A stretch of DNA of 64,000 nucleotides from Tistrella bauzanensis. GTDB taxonomy: Bacteria; Pseudomonadota; Alphaproteobacteria; Tistrellales; Tistrellaceae. The stretch lies in the NCBI RefSeq assembly GCF_014636235.1, contig NZ_BMDZ01000002.1, positions 159,385 through 223,384 of the forward strand, written 5' to 3'. Shown one piece after another: positions 50,398 to 60,100 of this stretch (position 1 is its first letter; each line of letters starts with the position of its first letter). The position numbers and the translations under genes are program-made. Under the pieces are notes generated by a model. That model was given only the letters and a program-made list of their open reading frames with translations. It was not told the origin of the DNA and ran no database searches.

Positions 50398-51705
50398 TCA
50401 GCGTTCGGTGAGTGCCATTTCGCGCAACTTGACGACAGGTTTCAGAAGATAATCCAGCACGGTGCGCCGTCCGGTCAGAATATCCACCTGTGCCACCATC
50501 CCCGGCAGGATGTCGAGCGGCCGGCCATCGGGGGCGGTCAGCGTGCCATCGGTGGTGCGCACCCGCACGGCATAGCTGCTCGATCCGTCTTCCTTGGAAA
50601 TCGCATCGGCGCCGATGGTCTCGACCGTCGCGTCGAGCATGCCATAGACCGAATAGTCATAAGCCGTCAGCTTCACCCGTGCCATCTGGCCGGGATGCAG
50701 GAAGGCGATATCCGCCGGCTTCACCTCGGCCTCGATCAGCAGCGCATCCTCGACCGGCACGATTTCCGCCAAGGGCTGGCCCGGGGTCGCGACACCGCCT
50801 TCGGTGGTGACCAGCACCCGGTTGATGATGCCCTTCACCGGCGATCGCACCTCGGTCCGCCGAACCTTGTCGACCAGGGCCGGCAATTGATCGACCATCC
50901 GGTCGTGATCGAGCTTGGCCGTCGCTAGTTCCTCGATCGCGCGGGTCCGGAACCGCTCCTGTGCGGTCTTGCGCTGCTGCTCGACCTCGTCGATCGCGGC
51001 TTCGGCGCGGGCGACCGCCAGCCGTCCGCCCTCGATCGCGCCCTCGGCCTCAGCCAACCGCTGCTGCGCCCGGATCCGGTCGAGCCGCGGCGCCAGTCCG
51101 CGCGCGACCAGCGGCTCCAGCACGCCCAGCTCCTCGGCAGCCAGCGCCTGCCGCCGCCCGGCATTGTCGAGGGCCGCCCGCGCCTCGTTCAGCGCCTCGC
51201 GCCGCTGGCGGGTCTGGGCATCGAGCATGGCCAGCGTCGAGGTCAGTTCCGCCGCCCGGGCCCCATGGATACTGCGCTCAACCTCCACCACCTCGGGCAG
51301 AAGATCGGCGGCGAAGACCGGCGCCTCGAACCGCGCCTCGGCCGCCAGCCGCGCCAGCCGGGCGCGACCGGCCAGAAAATCGGTCCGGCGCTGGTCGTAT
51401 TCGGCCCCGAACTGGGTGGCGTCCAGCCGGATCAGCAGATCGCCCGGCTCCACATGATCGCCGGCCTTGACCAGGATCTCCGAGACGATGCCGCCTTCCA
51501 GGTTCTGGGCCACCTGCACGCGTTTGGATGGCACCACCCGGCCATCACCACGGGTCACCTGATCCAGTTCGGCGATCGCCGCCCAGACGATCAGGGCAAT
51601 CACCGCCAGACAGACCGTCAGGATGATGACGCCCGGCACCATCGACCGGCGCTCTGGCGCCTCACCCGGAAACAGATCGGCGGTGGGATCAGTCGAGATG
51701 GCCAC
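50398..51705 (-). CDS. HlyD-family membrane fusion protein of a type I secretion system
   Basis: This adaptor bridges the ABC transporter and the TolC-type channel. The 435-residue product starts with a GTG at 51705 (AGGGAGG upstream), overlapping the ABC gene end by 17 bases. One membrane helix lies at about 25-45 (VIILTVCLAVIALIVWAAIA). The HlyD blocks follow: KRVQVAQNLEGGIVSEILVK, AGDHVEPGDLLIRLDATQFG, coiled coils up to about 290, and TEVRSPVKGIINRVLVTTEG then EVKPADIAFLHPGQMARVKL. The last gene of the secretion operon. Confidence 0.9.
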   Translation of the reverse strand: MAISTDPTADLFPGEAPERRSMVPGVIILTVCLAVIALIVWAAIAELDQVTRGDGRVVPSKRVQVAQNLEGGIVSEILVKAGDHVEPGDLLIRLDATQFGAEYDQRRTDFLAGRARLARLAAEARFEAPVFAADLLPEVVEVERSIHGARAAELTSTLAMLDAQTRQRREALNEARAALDNAGRRQALAAEELGVLEPLVARGLAPRLDRIRAQQRLAEAEGAIEGGRLAVARAEAAIDEVEQQRKTAQERFRTRAIEELATAKLDHDRMVDQLPALVDKVRRTEVRSPVKGIINRVLVTTEGGVATPGQPLAEIVPVEDALLIEAEVKPADIAFLHPGQMARVKLTAYDYSVYGMLDATVETIGADAISKEDGSSSYAVRVRTTDGTLTAPDGRPLDILPGMVAQVDILTGRRTVLDYLLKPVVKLREMALTER

Positions 51706-53515
51706 GGGTCGCCTCCCTCTTTGGCATCTTCGCCGGTGTCGGTGCCGCATCAGGCCGGTTGGCCGGCGCATCTGCCACCGGCCCCTGAAGCGCCGACAGC
51801 ACCTCGGCCTTTGGCCCATCCGCCACCACCCGGCCGTGATCGAGCACGATCACCCGGTCGACCAGTTCCAGCATCGACATGCGATGGGTGACCAGGATCA
51901 GCGTCCGGTCGCCCAGATGCGGCTTCAGGCGTTTGACGAACAAGGTTTCCGACCGGACGTCCATCGACGCCGTCGGCTCGTCCATCACCAGCACCCGTGC
52001 CGGCGACACCAGCGCCCGGGCCAGGGCGATGGCCTGACGCTGGCCGCCCGACAGCCCCTCGCCCCGCTCGCCCAGCATCACGTCATAACCGTCGGTCATG
52101 CCGCCGATGAAGTCATGCACGCCAGCGACCCCGGCCGCGGCCAGCATCCGTTCATCCGACGGCTCGTCGGCGCCCATCAGGATGTTATCGCGCACCGTGC
52201 CGCTGAACAGCGGCGCATCCTGAAGCACCGCCGTCACATGGCGGCTGAGTTCATCGGGATGCAACTGGCGCAGATCGACATCGTCGAGCAGCACCGTTCC
52301 TTCGCTCGGGCCATACAAGCCGGCCGCGAGCCGCACGATCGTGCTCTTGCCCGAACCGATGCGGCCGAGCACCGCCACCTTCTCGCCCGGCTGGACGATG
52401 AAACCGGCCTGGGTCAAGGCCGGCTGGCGACCGCGCGGATAGGTGAACGACACGCCCCGGAAGGTGATCCGGCCGTCGATCCGCGGCCGGGTGAGATAGG
52501 TCCGGCCCGGCTCCACGGTCGCGGTCAGCGCCATCAGCCGATCGATCGCCCGATAAGACTGGGCGGCATGGTTCAGCCGGGTCAGCAGGGTCGCGACCTG
52601 CGCCAGCGGTGCCAGTGCCCGGCCGCACAGGATGACACTGGCGATCAGCGCGCCGATCGACACCGTCCCCTCACGCACCAGGAACACGCCGAGGAACACG
52701 ATCGCAACCTGCGCCCCCTGCTGCACGAAGCTCGCCAGATTGATCGCAAGCTGGCTCCAGAACCGGCTTTTCGACTGGATCGCCGCCTGAAGCTCCACCG
52801 AGTCGCGCCAGCGCCGGGCCATCACCCGTTCGGCACGGGCGCCCTTCACACCCTCCAGCGCGCCCACGGTTTCCACCAGCACGCCATGCTTGGTCTGGGC
52901 CGCCTTGTGGCCCTCGCGCGCCGCACGTGCCAGCATCGGCTGCACCAGCAGGCCGGCCGCCACCACCAATGGCACCGCCAGTGCCGGCACCCAGACCAGC
53001 GGCCCGCCGACGATCAGGATCACGCCCAGAAACAGCGCCACAAAGGGCAGGTCGACAAAGGCCGCCAGGCTGGCCGAGGTGAGGAAATCCCTGAGCGATT
53101 CGAATTCGCGCACCGTGGCCGCGAATGCGCCCGACGACCCGGCCCGATGCTCCAGCGGAATCCGCAGCACATGGCCGAAGACCCGGCGGCCGATACGTTC
53201 GTCCGCCGCCTGCCCGGCCACGTCGATCACATGGCCGCGCAGCATCTTCAGCAGAAAATCGAACACCAGCACCAGCACCATGCCCAGGGTCAGGGCAACC
53301 AGCGATTCAATCGCGTCATTGGGAATGACCCGGTCATAGATCGTCATGATGAACAGCGACGATCCCAGCGCGAACAGGTTGATGACCGCCGCCGCCAGGG
53401 CGATCTGCCCGAAGGCCCGCCATTCGCGGCGCACGCTGCCCCAGAACCAGTGGCCGGGGCGCTTCGACGGGTGCAGACGGTCCATCGGCGACCCGTCGAT
53501 GTCATGACCGGTCAT
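51689..53515 (-). CDS. Type I secretion ABC transporter (permease-ATPase)
   Basis: The 608-residue half-transporter powers export of RTX-type proteins. Six membrane helices lie in the first 330 residues, starting with LAAAVINLFALGSSLFIMTI. The ATPase has Walker A GRIGSGKST near residue 385, the signature LSGGQRQAIALARALV, Walker B VLVMDEPTAS near 510 and the His switch LILVTHR. There is no N-terminal C39-like domain, though some relatives have an inactive one. The start overlaps the TolC-like gene by four bases. Confidence 0.92.
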   Translation of the reverse strand: MTGHDIDGSPMDRLHPSKRPGHWFWGSVRREWRAFGQIALAAAVINLFALGSSLFIMTIYDRVIPNDAIESLVALTLGMVLVLVFDFLLKMLRGHVIDVAGQAADERIGRRVFGHVLRIPLEHRAGSSGAFAATVREFESLRDFLTSASLAAFVDLPFVALFLGVILIVGGPLVWVPALAVPLVVAAGLLVQPMLARAAREGHKAAQTKHGVLVETVGALEGVKGARAERVMARRWRDSVELQAAIQSKSRFWSQLAINLASFVQQGAQVAIVFLGVFLVREGTVSIGALIASVILCGRALAPLAQVATLLTRLNHAAQSYRAIDRLMALTATVEPGRTYLTRPRIDGRITFRGVSFTYPRGRQPALTQAGFIVQPGEKVAVLGRIGSGKSTIVRLAAGLYGPSEGTVLLDDVDLRQLHPDELSRHVTAVLQDAPLFSGTVRDNILMGADEPSDERMLAAAGVAGVHDFIGGMTDGYDVMLGERGEGLSGGQRQAIALARALVSPARVLVMDEPTASMDVRSETLFVKRLKPHLGDRTLILVTHRMSMLELVDRVIVLDHGRVVADGPKAEVLSALQGPVADAPANRPDAAPTPAKMPKREATRGHLD

Positions 53516-54969
53516 TCGGATTCTCCCACCTTGCCGGCACCCATGGCATTGATGGAGCCGTCACCGTCCAGGACATGCAGGCGCAGGGCACCGCTGGCTT
53601 CCAGCAACCGCCAATGGGCACGTTCCGCCTCCGCCCGGCCCGAAACCAGCCGGCTCGCGGCCAGGTGGTAGTCACGCTCCACCTCGATCAGATCCAGCAG
53701 GTCGCGGACCCCGGCCTCGAACTCGCCGCGAAAGATGTCGCGAGCCCGTTCATTGGCGCCCAGCGCGCCGATCAGCGCGCCCAGCTCGGCATCGCGGGCG
53801 GCACGGGCGGCAATCGCCGCCGTGACATCGCGGATCAGGATCCGCCGCAACCGGGCAGTCTCGGCTTCCGCCGCCCGCATCGCGGCCCTGGCCTGGGCCT
53901 GACGGCCGCCACGCGCGCCACCGTCATAAAGCGGCATGCTGACCACCACCCGTCCGACCAGATCGCTTTCACGGCCGGCATCCAGCACGTCATAGCGTCG
54001 CCCCTGTACTTGCAGGCTCAATTCGGGCCAGTCGGTGGCCGCCGCGGCATCGGCATCGAAGCGGGCGGCACGTTCACGGTCGCGACGGGCGGCAAGCGCC
54101 GGGCTGGCGGTCTCGATCAAGGCCAGCGCATCATCGGTCGCCGCCGGTGCGTCCGGGCGCGGCGGCAGCGACAGGTCGTCGCCCGGTGTCGTGCCATACA
54201 ACTCGACATAGGCCTGCCGGGCCTGATCCAGCAACCGGGTGGCGGCGGCGCGGCTGGCGCGGGCATCGGCCAGCCGCGCCGCAATCCGCACCTCGTCGCC
54301 TTCGGTGCCGCCACCGAGGCTGCGGCGTTCGGCGATGCGCTCTTCCAGAGTGAGATAGGCCGCGGTTTCGGCCCCGGCCAGCGCGAACCGGGTGCGTGCC
54401 TCCACGACATCCAGATACACAAGCACCGCATCACGGATCAGCAGTGCCGCCTCGTCGACATCCTCGGCGCGGCTGGCCGACAGCCGGGCACGCGCCCCGT
54501 CGATACGGTCGAAGGTGGCGCCACCATCATAGATAAGCTGGCGCGCGGTCAGCACCGCGTCGCTGCGGTCATCGGAACTGCGGATGCGGCTGTCCAGGGC
54601 ATCGATGCCGTTATCGGCCAGCCGGCGGGAGGCATCGAAGCCCAGATCGATCGCCGGATATTGCGCGGCCCGCGCCTCGGTGACCCGGCCTTCGGCGCCG
54701 CCGATCACCGCCCGCGCCGCATCGCGGCGCGGGTGATCGGCCGCAACCGCGATCAGCCGGTCGCGGAACCGCGCCCATGCCACCGGCGCCGCATCGACCG
54801 CGACCGGCGGCTCCCGGAAACCGTCGGGCAATGGCAGGGGCGGCAGAACCGGCATGCCGGGCAGCATCGCGAGCGGCGGCATGGGGCCGGTCAACGGCAA
54901 GGCCTCCGTCGTTTCGACAGGCAGAACACGATCCGACGCGACGGCCGGGGCGGAAAGCAGCAGGGTCAC
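53512..54969 (-). CDS. TolC-like outer-membrane channel of the type I system
   Basis: The protein forms the outer-membrane tunnel. From the GTG at 54969 it is 485 residues, with long alpha-helical hairpins (ARDIFRGEFEAGVRDLLDLI, EVERDYHLAASRLVSGRAEA) typical of TolC, and repeated halves starting near residues 70 and 265. The GTG start gives a poor signal peptide, TLLLSAPAVA with no basic residue; extending to a CTG at 55026 adds a proper basic n-region and longer hydrophobic core. That CTG has GGAG nine bases upstream, and no ATG, GTG or TTG lies between it and an upstream stop, so the true start may be CTG. Confidence 0.85.
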   Translation of the reverse strand: MTLLLSAPAVASDRVLPVETTEALPLTGPMPPLAMLPGMPVLPPLPLPDGFREPPVAVDAAPVAWARFRDRLIAVAADHPRRDAARAVIGGAEGRVTEARAAQYPAIDLGFDASRRLADNGIDALDSRIRSSDDRSDAVLTARQLIYDGGATFDRIDGARARLSASRAEDVDEAALLIRDAVLVYLDVVEARTRFALAGAETAAYLTLEERIAERRSLGGGTEGDEVRIAARLADARASRAAATRLLDQARQAYVELYGTTPGDDLSLPPRPDAPAATDDALALIETASPALAARRDRERAARFDADAAAATDWPELSLQVQGRRYDVLDAGRESDLVGRVVVSMPLYDGGARGGRQAQARAAMRAAEAETARLRRILIRDVTAAIAARAARDAELGALIGALGANERARDIFRGEFEAGVRDLLDLIEVERDYHLAASRLVSGRAEAERAHWRLLEASGALRLHVLDGDGSINAMGAGKVGESE

Positions 54970-55142
54970 GACACCGGCCGCCGCCAGTCTGGCGGCGACG
55001 CTGCGGTTGATATGGATCGAAAACAGGGCCGGTTACTCCGGTCGGTCGGGCCGTGGGCGGGGCCACGGGTTGCAGTGGGCGTCCCCACAGGCGGCAAGGC
55101 CCGTGGGGACGATCAAGTGACGGGGTGTGCGGCGGATGCGGC

Positions 55143-57173
55143 TCAGGCCGCCGCCGCCACGCCCAAGGCATCGTCCAGGTCATCGCGCCAGCCCGCCGGC
55201 CCATCCAGCACGAAGCTGTCGGCACCCAGATCGTCGGCCACGACACCGGCCAACGTCAGGCTGCCCGAGACGGCACCGCCACCAGTGCCGAGCAGGCCGT
55301 CCAGATCGATCACGGCATTGCCCTCGACCGTGGTGGCACGACCCAGCACATCGGCGATGGTCAGCACAGCGCCATCGGCGCCCCGCAGATCGCCAAGATC
55401 GACCCGATCCCCCTCGGCACCCGAGAAATCGGCGATGGTCACCGCAAGGTCGAGCGCACCATCCGCCTCACGCGGGGCCAGAATGAACCGGTCGGCACCC
55501 GATCCACCGAACAGATCGACCGCCTCGCCCGCCGCATGACCGGCGACGATCCGGTCGGCGCCCGACCCGCCCGACAGATGATCGGGGCCGGCCGTGCCGA
55601 CGATCAGGTCGTCGCCGGCGCCCCCGAAGACGGTGTCCTCACCGGCACCGGGCAGGATGATGTCGGCACCGTCCAGCCCATCGATCCGGTCGGCGCCATC
55701 GGTGCCGATCAGCAGGTCGTCGCCGGCACCGGCACGCCAGGCCGGCACATCGACCAGCACCAGACCTTCCGCCCGATTGCCCAGCGCATCCTCGACCACA
55801 TAGGTGAAGGCCGTGGTGCCGAAGAACGTCCGGTCAGGCGTGATCGTCAGCGCGCCGGTGTCCGGGTCCAGCGTCACCGCGATCTCGCCCGCCATCGCGG
55901 CCGGCACCGACACCGACACCAGGGTCAGTGTGCCGGCGCCATCGGCCAACGCCACATCGTCGGCCACAGGGTAGGTCGCGTCATCGGGTGTCAATGTCAG
56001 GCTGTCGCCGCGCGCGACGCTGAAAACATCCGCCGCCGCGACCAGCTTCGCATCCGCCGCCGCCACATCGGGCAGCACATCGGCCAGCCGGGTGATCAGC
56101 GCATCCAGATCGGCGCCATATCGCGCCGCCAGACGATCGGCCGCGCCGTCATCTGCGGTTCCCGCCGCCAGCGCGGCGATTTCCCCAGGCAGCACCTGAT
56201 CGGCGAGCAGCGCCGTCGCCCGCGCGGTCGATGACAGCGGGTCGGCGGCCATCTCGGTGTCGAGACGGGCATTGATCGCGGCCAGCGCATCCGCCATCCG
56301 GCTGATATCGGCGGCAACCGCATCGGTGCCGGCCGCGGCGGTCAGCAGGCCATCGAGCGTGGCAAGGTCGGCAAGATCGATGGTCTCGCCGGTGGCAACC
56401 CGATCGCCCAGCAGGTCCAGCGCCCGATCGGCCGCTTCCATGTCGGTCACGCCGTCCTGAACCGCCTGCAGGGCCGCAAGGGTGGCATAGACCATATGGC
56501 CCTGGGCCAGAACGTCGCGCGCCAGGGCATCTTCGGCACCGCCAAGAGCCGCCAGCGGGTCGAAGGTGCCGAGATCGGTGCCGGCGGGCAGGCCAAGTGC
56601 CGCCAGCACGGCCGAGGCATCGGCGGTTTCAACCAGCAACGTGGTCAGGGGGGTCACCATCTCGGACCCGTCCGGCGCCATCAGCCGGCCGATCACGGCA
56701 CCGGTGGTGGCATCGATGCCGCCCTCGGCAACGATCTGGCCGCCCTTGCCATCGATGCGCACGCGGCCATCGGCATCGGAGACGGCACCGGCCTCGCCCT
56801 CATCGCGTGTCCGGTCGCCATCGGCATCCAGGAAGGCACCGGCGCCGGCGACCTGATCCTTGACCAGACGCGCATCGGTGACCCGCGCCGGCAGTGGATC
56901 GTTGTTGTCGGACGAGCAGGCGGCAAGCGCCAGCGCCGCCACCGCCACGCCGCCGAAGCCGGCGCCACGATCGGTCATGAACCGCAGCAGGCGATTGCGC
57001 AGGCTGCGGCGCAGGGCGCCGGTCGAGGCCGCGTCGGCCACCTGCGCCGCCCGGGTTGCAGAAAAGAGGCCGGCCCCCGACAGGGTGGCGGCACCGGGGA
57101 GCCGAAGCCCCCCGGTGCCGTCATCCAGGCCGAGATCCGTGAAGGTCGGGATCTGGCTCATGGTCATCATCAT
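55143..57173 (-). CDS. RTX calcium-binding protein, probable type I secretion cargo
   Basis: The 676-residue product has an N-terminal region with no classical signal peptide up to residue 65, a lipobox-like stretch VAVAALALAACSS ending at Cys86, a helical Ala/Asp-rich middle (about 90-370), an Ig/cadherin-like beta domain (about 380-470) and RTX-type Gly/Asp repeats (GGAGDDLIVGTAG and GGSGADRIVAG, about 478-560). The C terminus (residues 560-676) resembles the end of the 1574-residue protein just upstream, including the RGADGAVL-type block and an Asp/Ala-rich tail. It lies between that gene and the TolC-like gene, supporting export by this system. Start at 57173 or the in-frame ATG at 57161. 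Confidence 0.75.
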   Translation of the reverse strand: MMMTMSQIPTFTDLGLDDGTGGLRLPGAATLSGAGLFSATRAAQVADAASTGALRRSLRNRLLRFMTDRGAGFGGVAVAALALAACSSDNNDPLPARVTDARLVKDQVAGAGAFLDADGDRTRDEGEAGAVSDADGRVRIDGKGGQIVAEGGIDATTGAVIGRLMAPDGSEMVTPLTTLLVETADASAVLAALGLPAGTDLGTFDPLAALGGAEDALARDVLAQGHMVYATLAALQAVQDGVTDMEAADRALDLLGDRVATGETIDLADLATLDGLLTAAAGTDAVAADISRMADALAAINARLDTEMAADPLSSTARATALLADQVLPGEIAALAAGTADDGAADRLAARYGADLDALITRLADVLPDVAAADAKLVAAADVFSVARGDSLTLTPDDATYPVADDVALADGAGTLTLVSVSVPAAMAGEIAVTLDPDTGALTITPDRTFFGTTAFTYVVEDALGNRAEGLVLVDVPAWRAGAGDDLLIGTDGADRIDGLDGADIILPGAGEDTVFGGAGDDLIVGTAGPDHLSGGSGADRIVAGHAAGEAVDLFGGSGADRFILAPREADGALDLAVTIADFSGAEGDRVDLGDLRGADGAVLTIADVLGRATTVEGNAVIDLDGLLGTGGGAVSGSLTLAGVVADDLGADSFVLDGPAGWRDDLDDALGVAAAA

Positions 57174-57182
57174 CCGTCCCGA

Positions 57183-60100
57183 TCAGGCGGCCGCCGCCGC
57201 GGCCATGTCGTCGTCGAAGCTGCCGTTCGAGAACACGAAGCTGCCGACCCCCAGATCGTCGATCCCGACCGCCGCCAGAGTCAGCGAGCCGGCAACCGCC
57301 TCACCACCGGTGGTCAACAAGCCGTCCAGATCGATGACCGCATTGCCGTCGGTGGCAGTGGCGCGGCCGACCACATCGTCCAGCACCAGCACCGCGCCAT
57401 CGGCGCCGCGCAGACCCGACAGGTCGAGCACATCGCCCTCGATCGTCGAGAAGTCGGCGATCACCGCCGCGACATCGATGCCGGCATCGTCCGCCGCCAT
57501 GAAGCCGAAGGTGTCGGCGCCGGAGCCGCCGAACATCACCACGTTTTCGCCCGCCGCATGGCCGGCCGCGATGGTGTCGTCACCCGAACCGCCCGACAGC
57601 GCGTCATTGCCGGCCGCGTCGTACAGGTCGTCGTCACCGGCGCCGCCCATCAGGGTGTCATTGCCCTTGCCGCCGTCGATCTTGTCATCACCCGCACCGC
57701 CATCGATGACGTCATCGCCGGCACCACCCCGGACGCTGTCGTCACGGGCGCCGAAGGTGGCATCGTCATTGCCGGCCGACAGGACCAGCACGCCATCATC
57801 GACCGTATAGGCCCGGTCGCCGAAGGCGATGACATCCGCCTGCACCCGGGTCTGGGCGCCGGTTTCGGTGTCGGTGATCACATAGGCCGGCGCATCGGTG
57901 TCGAAGGCTGTCTCACCCGCCGCCAGCAGCCGGTTGTAGAGGCTGATGTCGAAGGTGTTCATCTGCGTGATCGTGACCATGGCCGGGTCGAGATCCAGGC
58001 TGACCGTGTCGATACCGGCGCCGCCGATGGCGATGTCGGCACCGCTGCCGGTGCTGATCATGTCGTCGCCACCCACGCCGACGATGATGTCGTCGCCGCC
58101 GGCGCCGGACATATGGGCGTCGCCGCCCTCGACCGCCTTGAAGCTGTCATCGCCGGCACCGCCTTCGGCCGCACCCACGATCTCGACCGTGACGGTCGCG
58201 CTGTCGGTGCCGCCGGCCGCGTCGGTGGCGATCACCTCGAAGGCGTCGGTGGCGATCTCACCCGGATCAAGCGAGGCCAGAACCGCCGCATCGGCCTGAT
58301 AGGTGTAGCGGCCGGCATCATCGATCTCGACCGTGCCCTTGGTCGGTGCCTCGCCAGCGGCAAAGGTCAGCTCGTCACCATCGCTCGACACCGCCAGCGG
58401 TGCTGTGATGTTGTAGAGCGTGGTTGTGCCGCTGACCTCATTGGCGACGATCAGCTTGGCGATACCATCCGCCGCATCGCCCGCCGCGATGTACAGCAGA
58501 CCCTCGGGGCTGACATCGCCCTCGGTCGCGATCATGTCGAGGAAGGTGACGTTCTCAGGATCGGTGATGTCGAACACCATGGTGGCGCTCGACCGTTCCA
58601 GCCCGATGAAGGCGAGCGTGCTGGCACCGTAATGGCCGACAGTGACACCCTCGGGCTCGGGCCCCTTGTTGTCGGACCGGCCGTCATCCCAAAGTTCGGG
58701 GTAGCGGGCGGCGATGGTCTTCTCGATCACGGCGCCGCTGTCGAAGATCATCCGGCCCTGGTCGTCGAGGATCGAGAACGACCGGCCGCCATAGGCATAG
58801 AGCGCGTCGTAATCGCCGTCGCCATCGGTATCGCCGAGTTCCGTGGTGACCGTCAGCCGGCCCAGATTGTCATCGGCCTGAAGCGTCTCGGCATCCGGGA
58901 AGGCGGTCGGATCGAGGGTCAGATCCTTGACCCGCTCTTCCTCGGCATAATCGGCCCATTCGCGGGCATCGCCCTCATTGGCGATCACCAGATAGGTCTT
59001 GCCGTCCTGGCCGGCATAGGACGCGATGGTGTCGGGCATGTACATGCCGAAGACCGGATGATTGGCGATATTGATGCCATCGTCGCGATCCGACGTGTCG
59101 AGTTCATTGCCCGCCAGGGAATGGTCCTTGTAGCCGAGCGGCACGATCTCGGTCACCACCGGGGTCTCGCCCGACAGATCGATGATCGCGATCGCGTTGT
59201 TCTCCTGCAGCGTCGCATAAGCGGTCTGGCCGTCGGCGCTGATCGCGATGTATTCCGGCTCGATGTCCTGAGCAACCGTCGATCCGGGGCCGAAGATCCG
59301 CACGCCACTGGCCTTCAGGGCCTCGGCCTGATCGTTGAACTGGGTGAAACCGGCGGTCTGCACCGTGCCGGTCGCCAGATCGATGACGCTGATCGAGCCT
59401 TCCGGATCGCCCTGGGTGTAGTCCTCGGGCTCACCCTCATTGGCCACCAGGATGCGGGTGCCGTCGGGGGTGAAGGTCACCATGTCGGGCAGGCTGCCGA
59501 CGGTGTAGCGGCCGATTTCGGCGCCATCGGTGTCGAACACCATCACCGTGCCGGGCTGGGTCTTGTCTTCGGCGCCGATCGCGACCGCGACCATGCCGTT
59601 CTTGACCGAAACCGAGTTGGCACCGCCGAAATCCGAGGTGTCGAGGCCGCCCAGCACCACGCCGGTGCGCGCATCCAGAATATCGACACCATCGGGGCCG
59701 ACCACGAACACCCGGTTGGTGGCCTTGTCATAGGCCACGATTTCCGAGGCCCCTGCGGTGGTGTCAGTGTTGCTGGTGGTCCACACCGACTGTGCGACCA
59801 CCGAACCGCTCGCGGTGTCGTCGCCGCTGACAGTGATCGCGCGATCGGCGGCCACAGGGCGGCTGTCGATATCGGTCTGCACCGCGAGATCGACAATGCG
59901 GGTGTCGGCATCGGCATCGGTCTCGGCGGCATCGAAGGCGGTGCCGCCCGTGTCGGTATCATGGTTGTCGAGCAGATATTCGGCCAGGGCGTCCTGTTCG
60001 CTGCCCGGTGCCGCGAAATCGGCATCGCCAGCCGCGACATTGTCGGCATCCAGCGCCACGACATCGGCGAATTCGGGATCGGCGGCGGCGAATTCGGCGA

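Noticed and set aside
55560..55740. Regular repeats that might be a CRISPR or DNA repeat array
   Set aside because: The periodicity is at the protein level (Gly/Asp calcium-binding repeats); units are not identical and there are no spacers. The same holds for 57600-57740 and 58010-58160.
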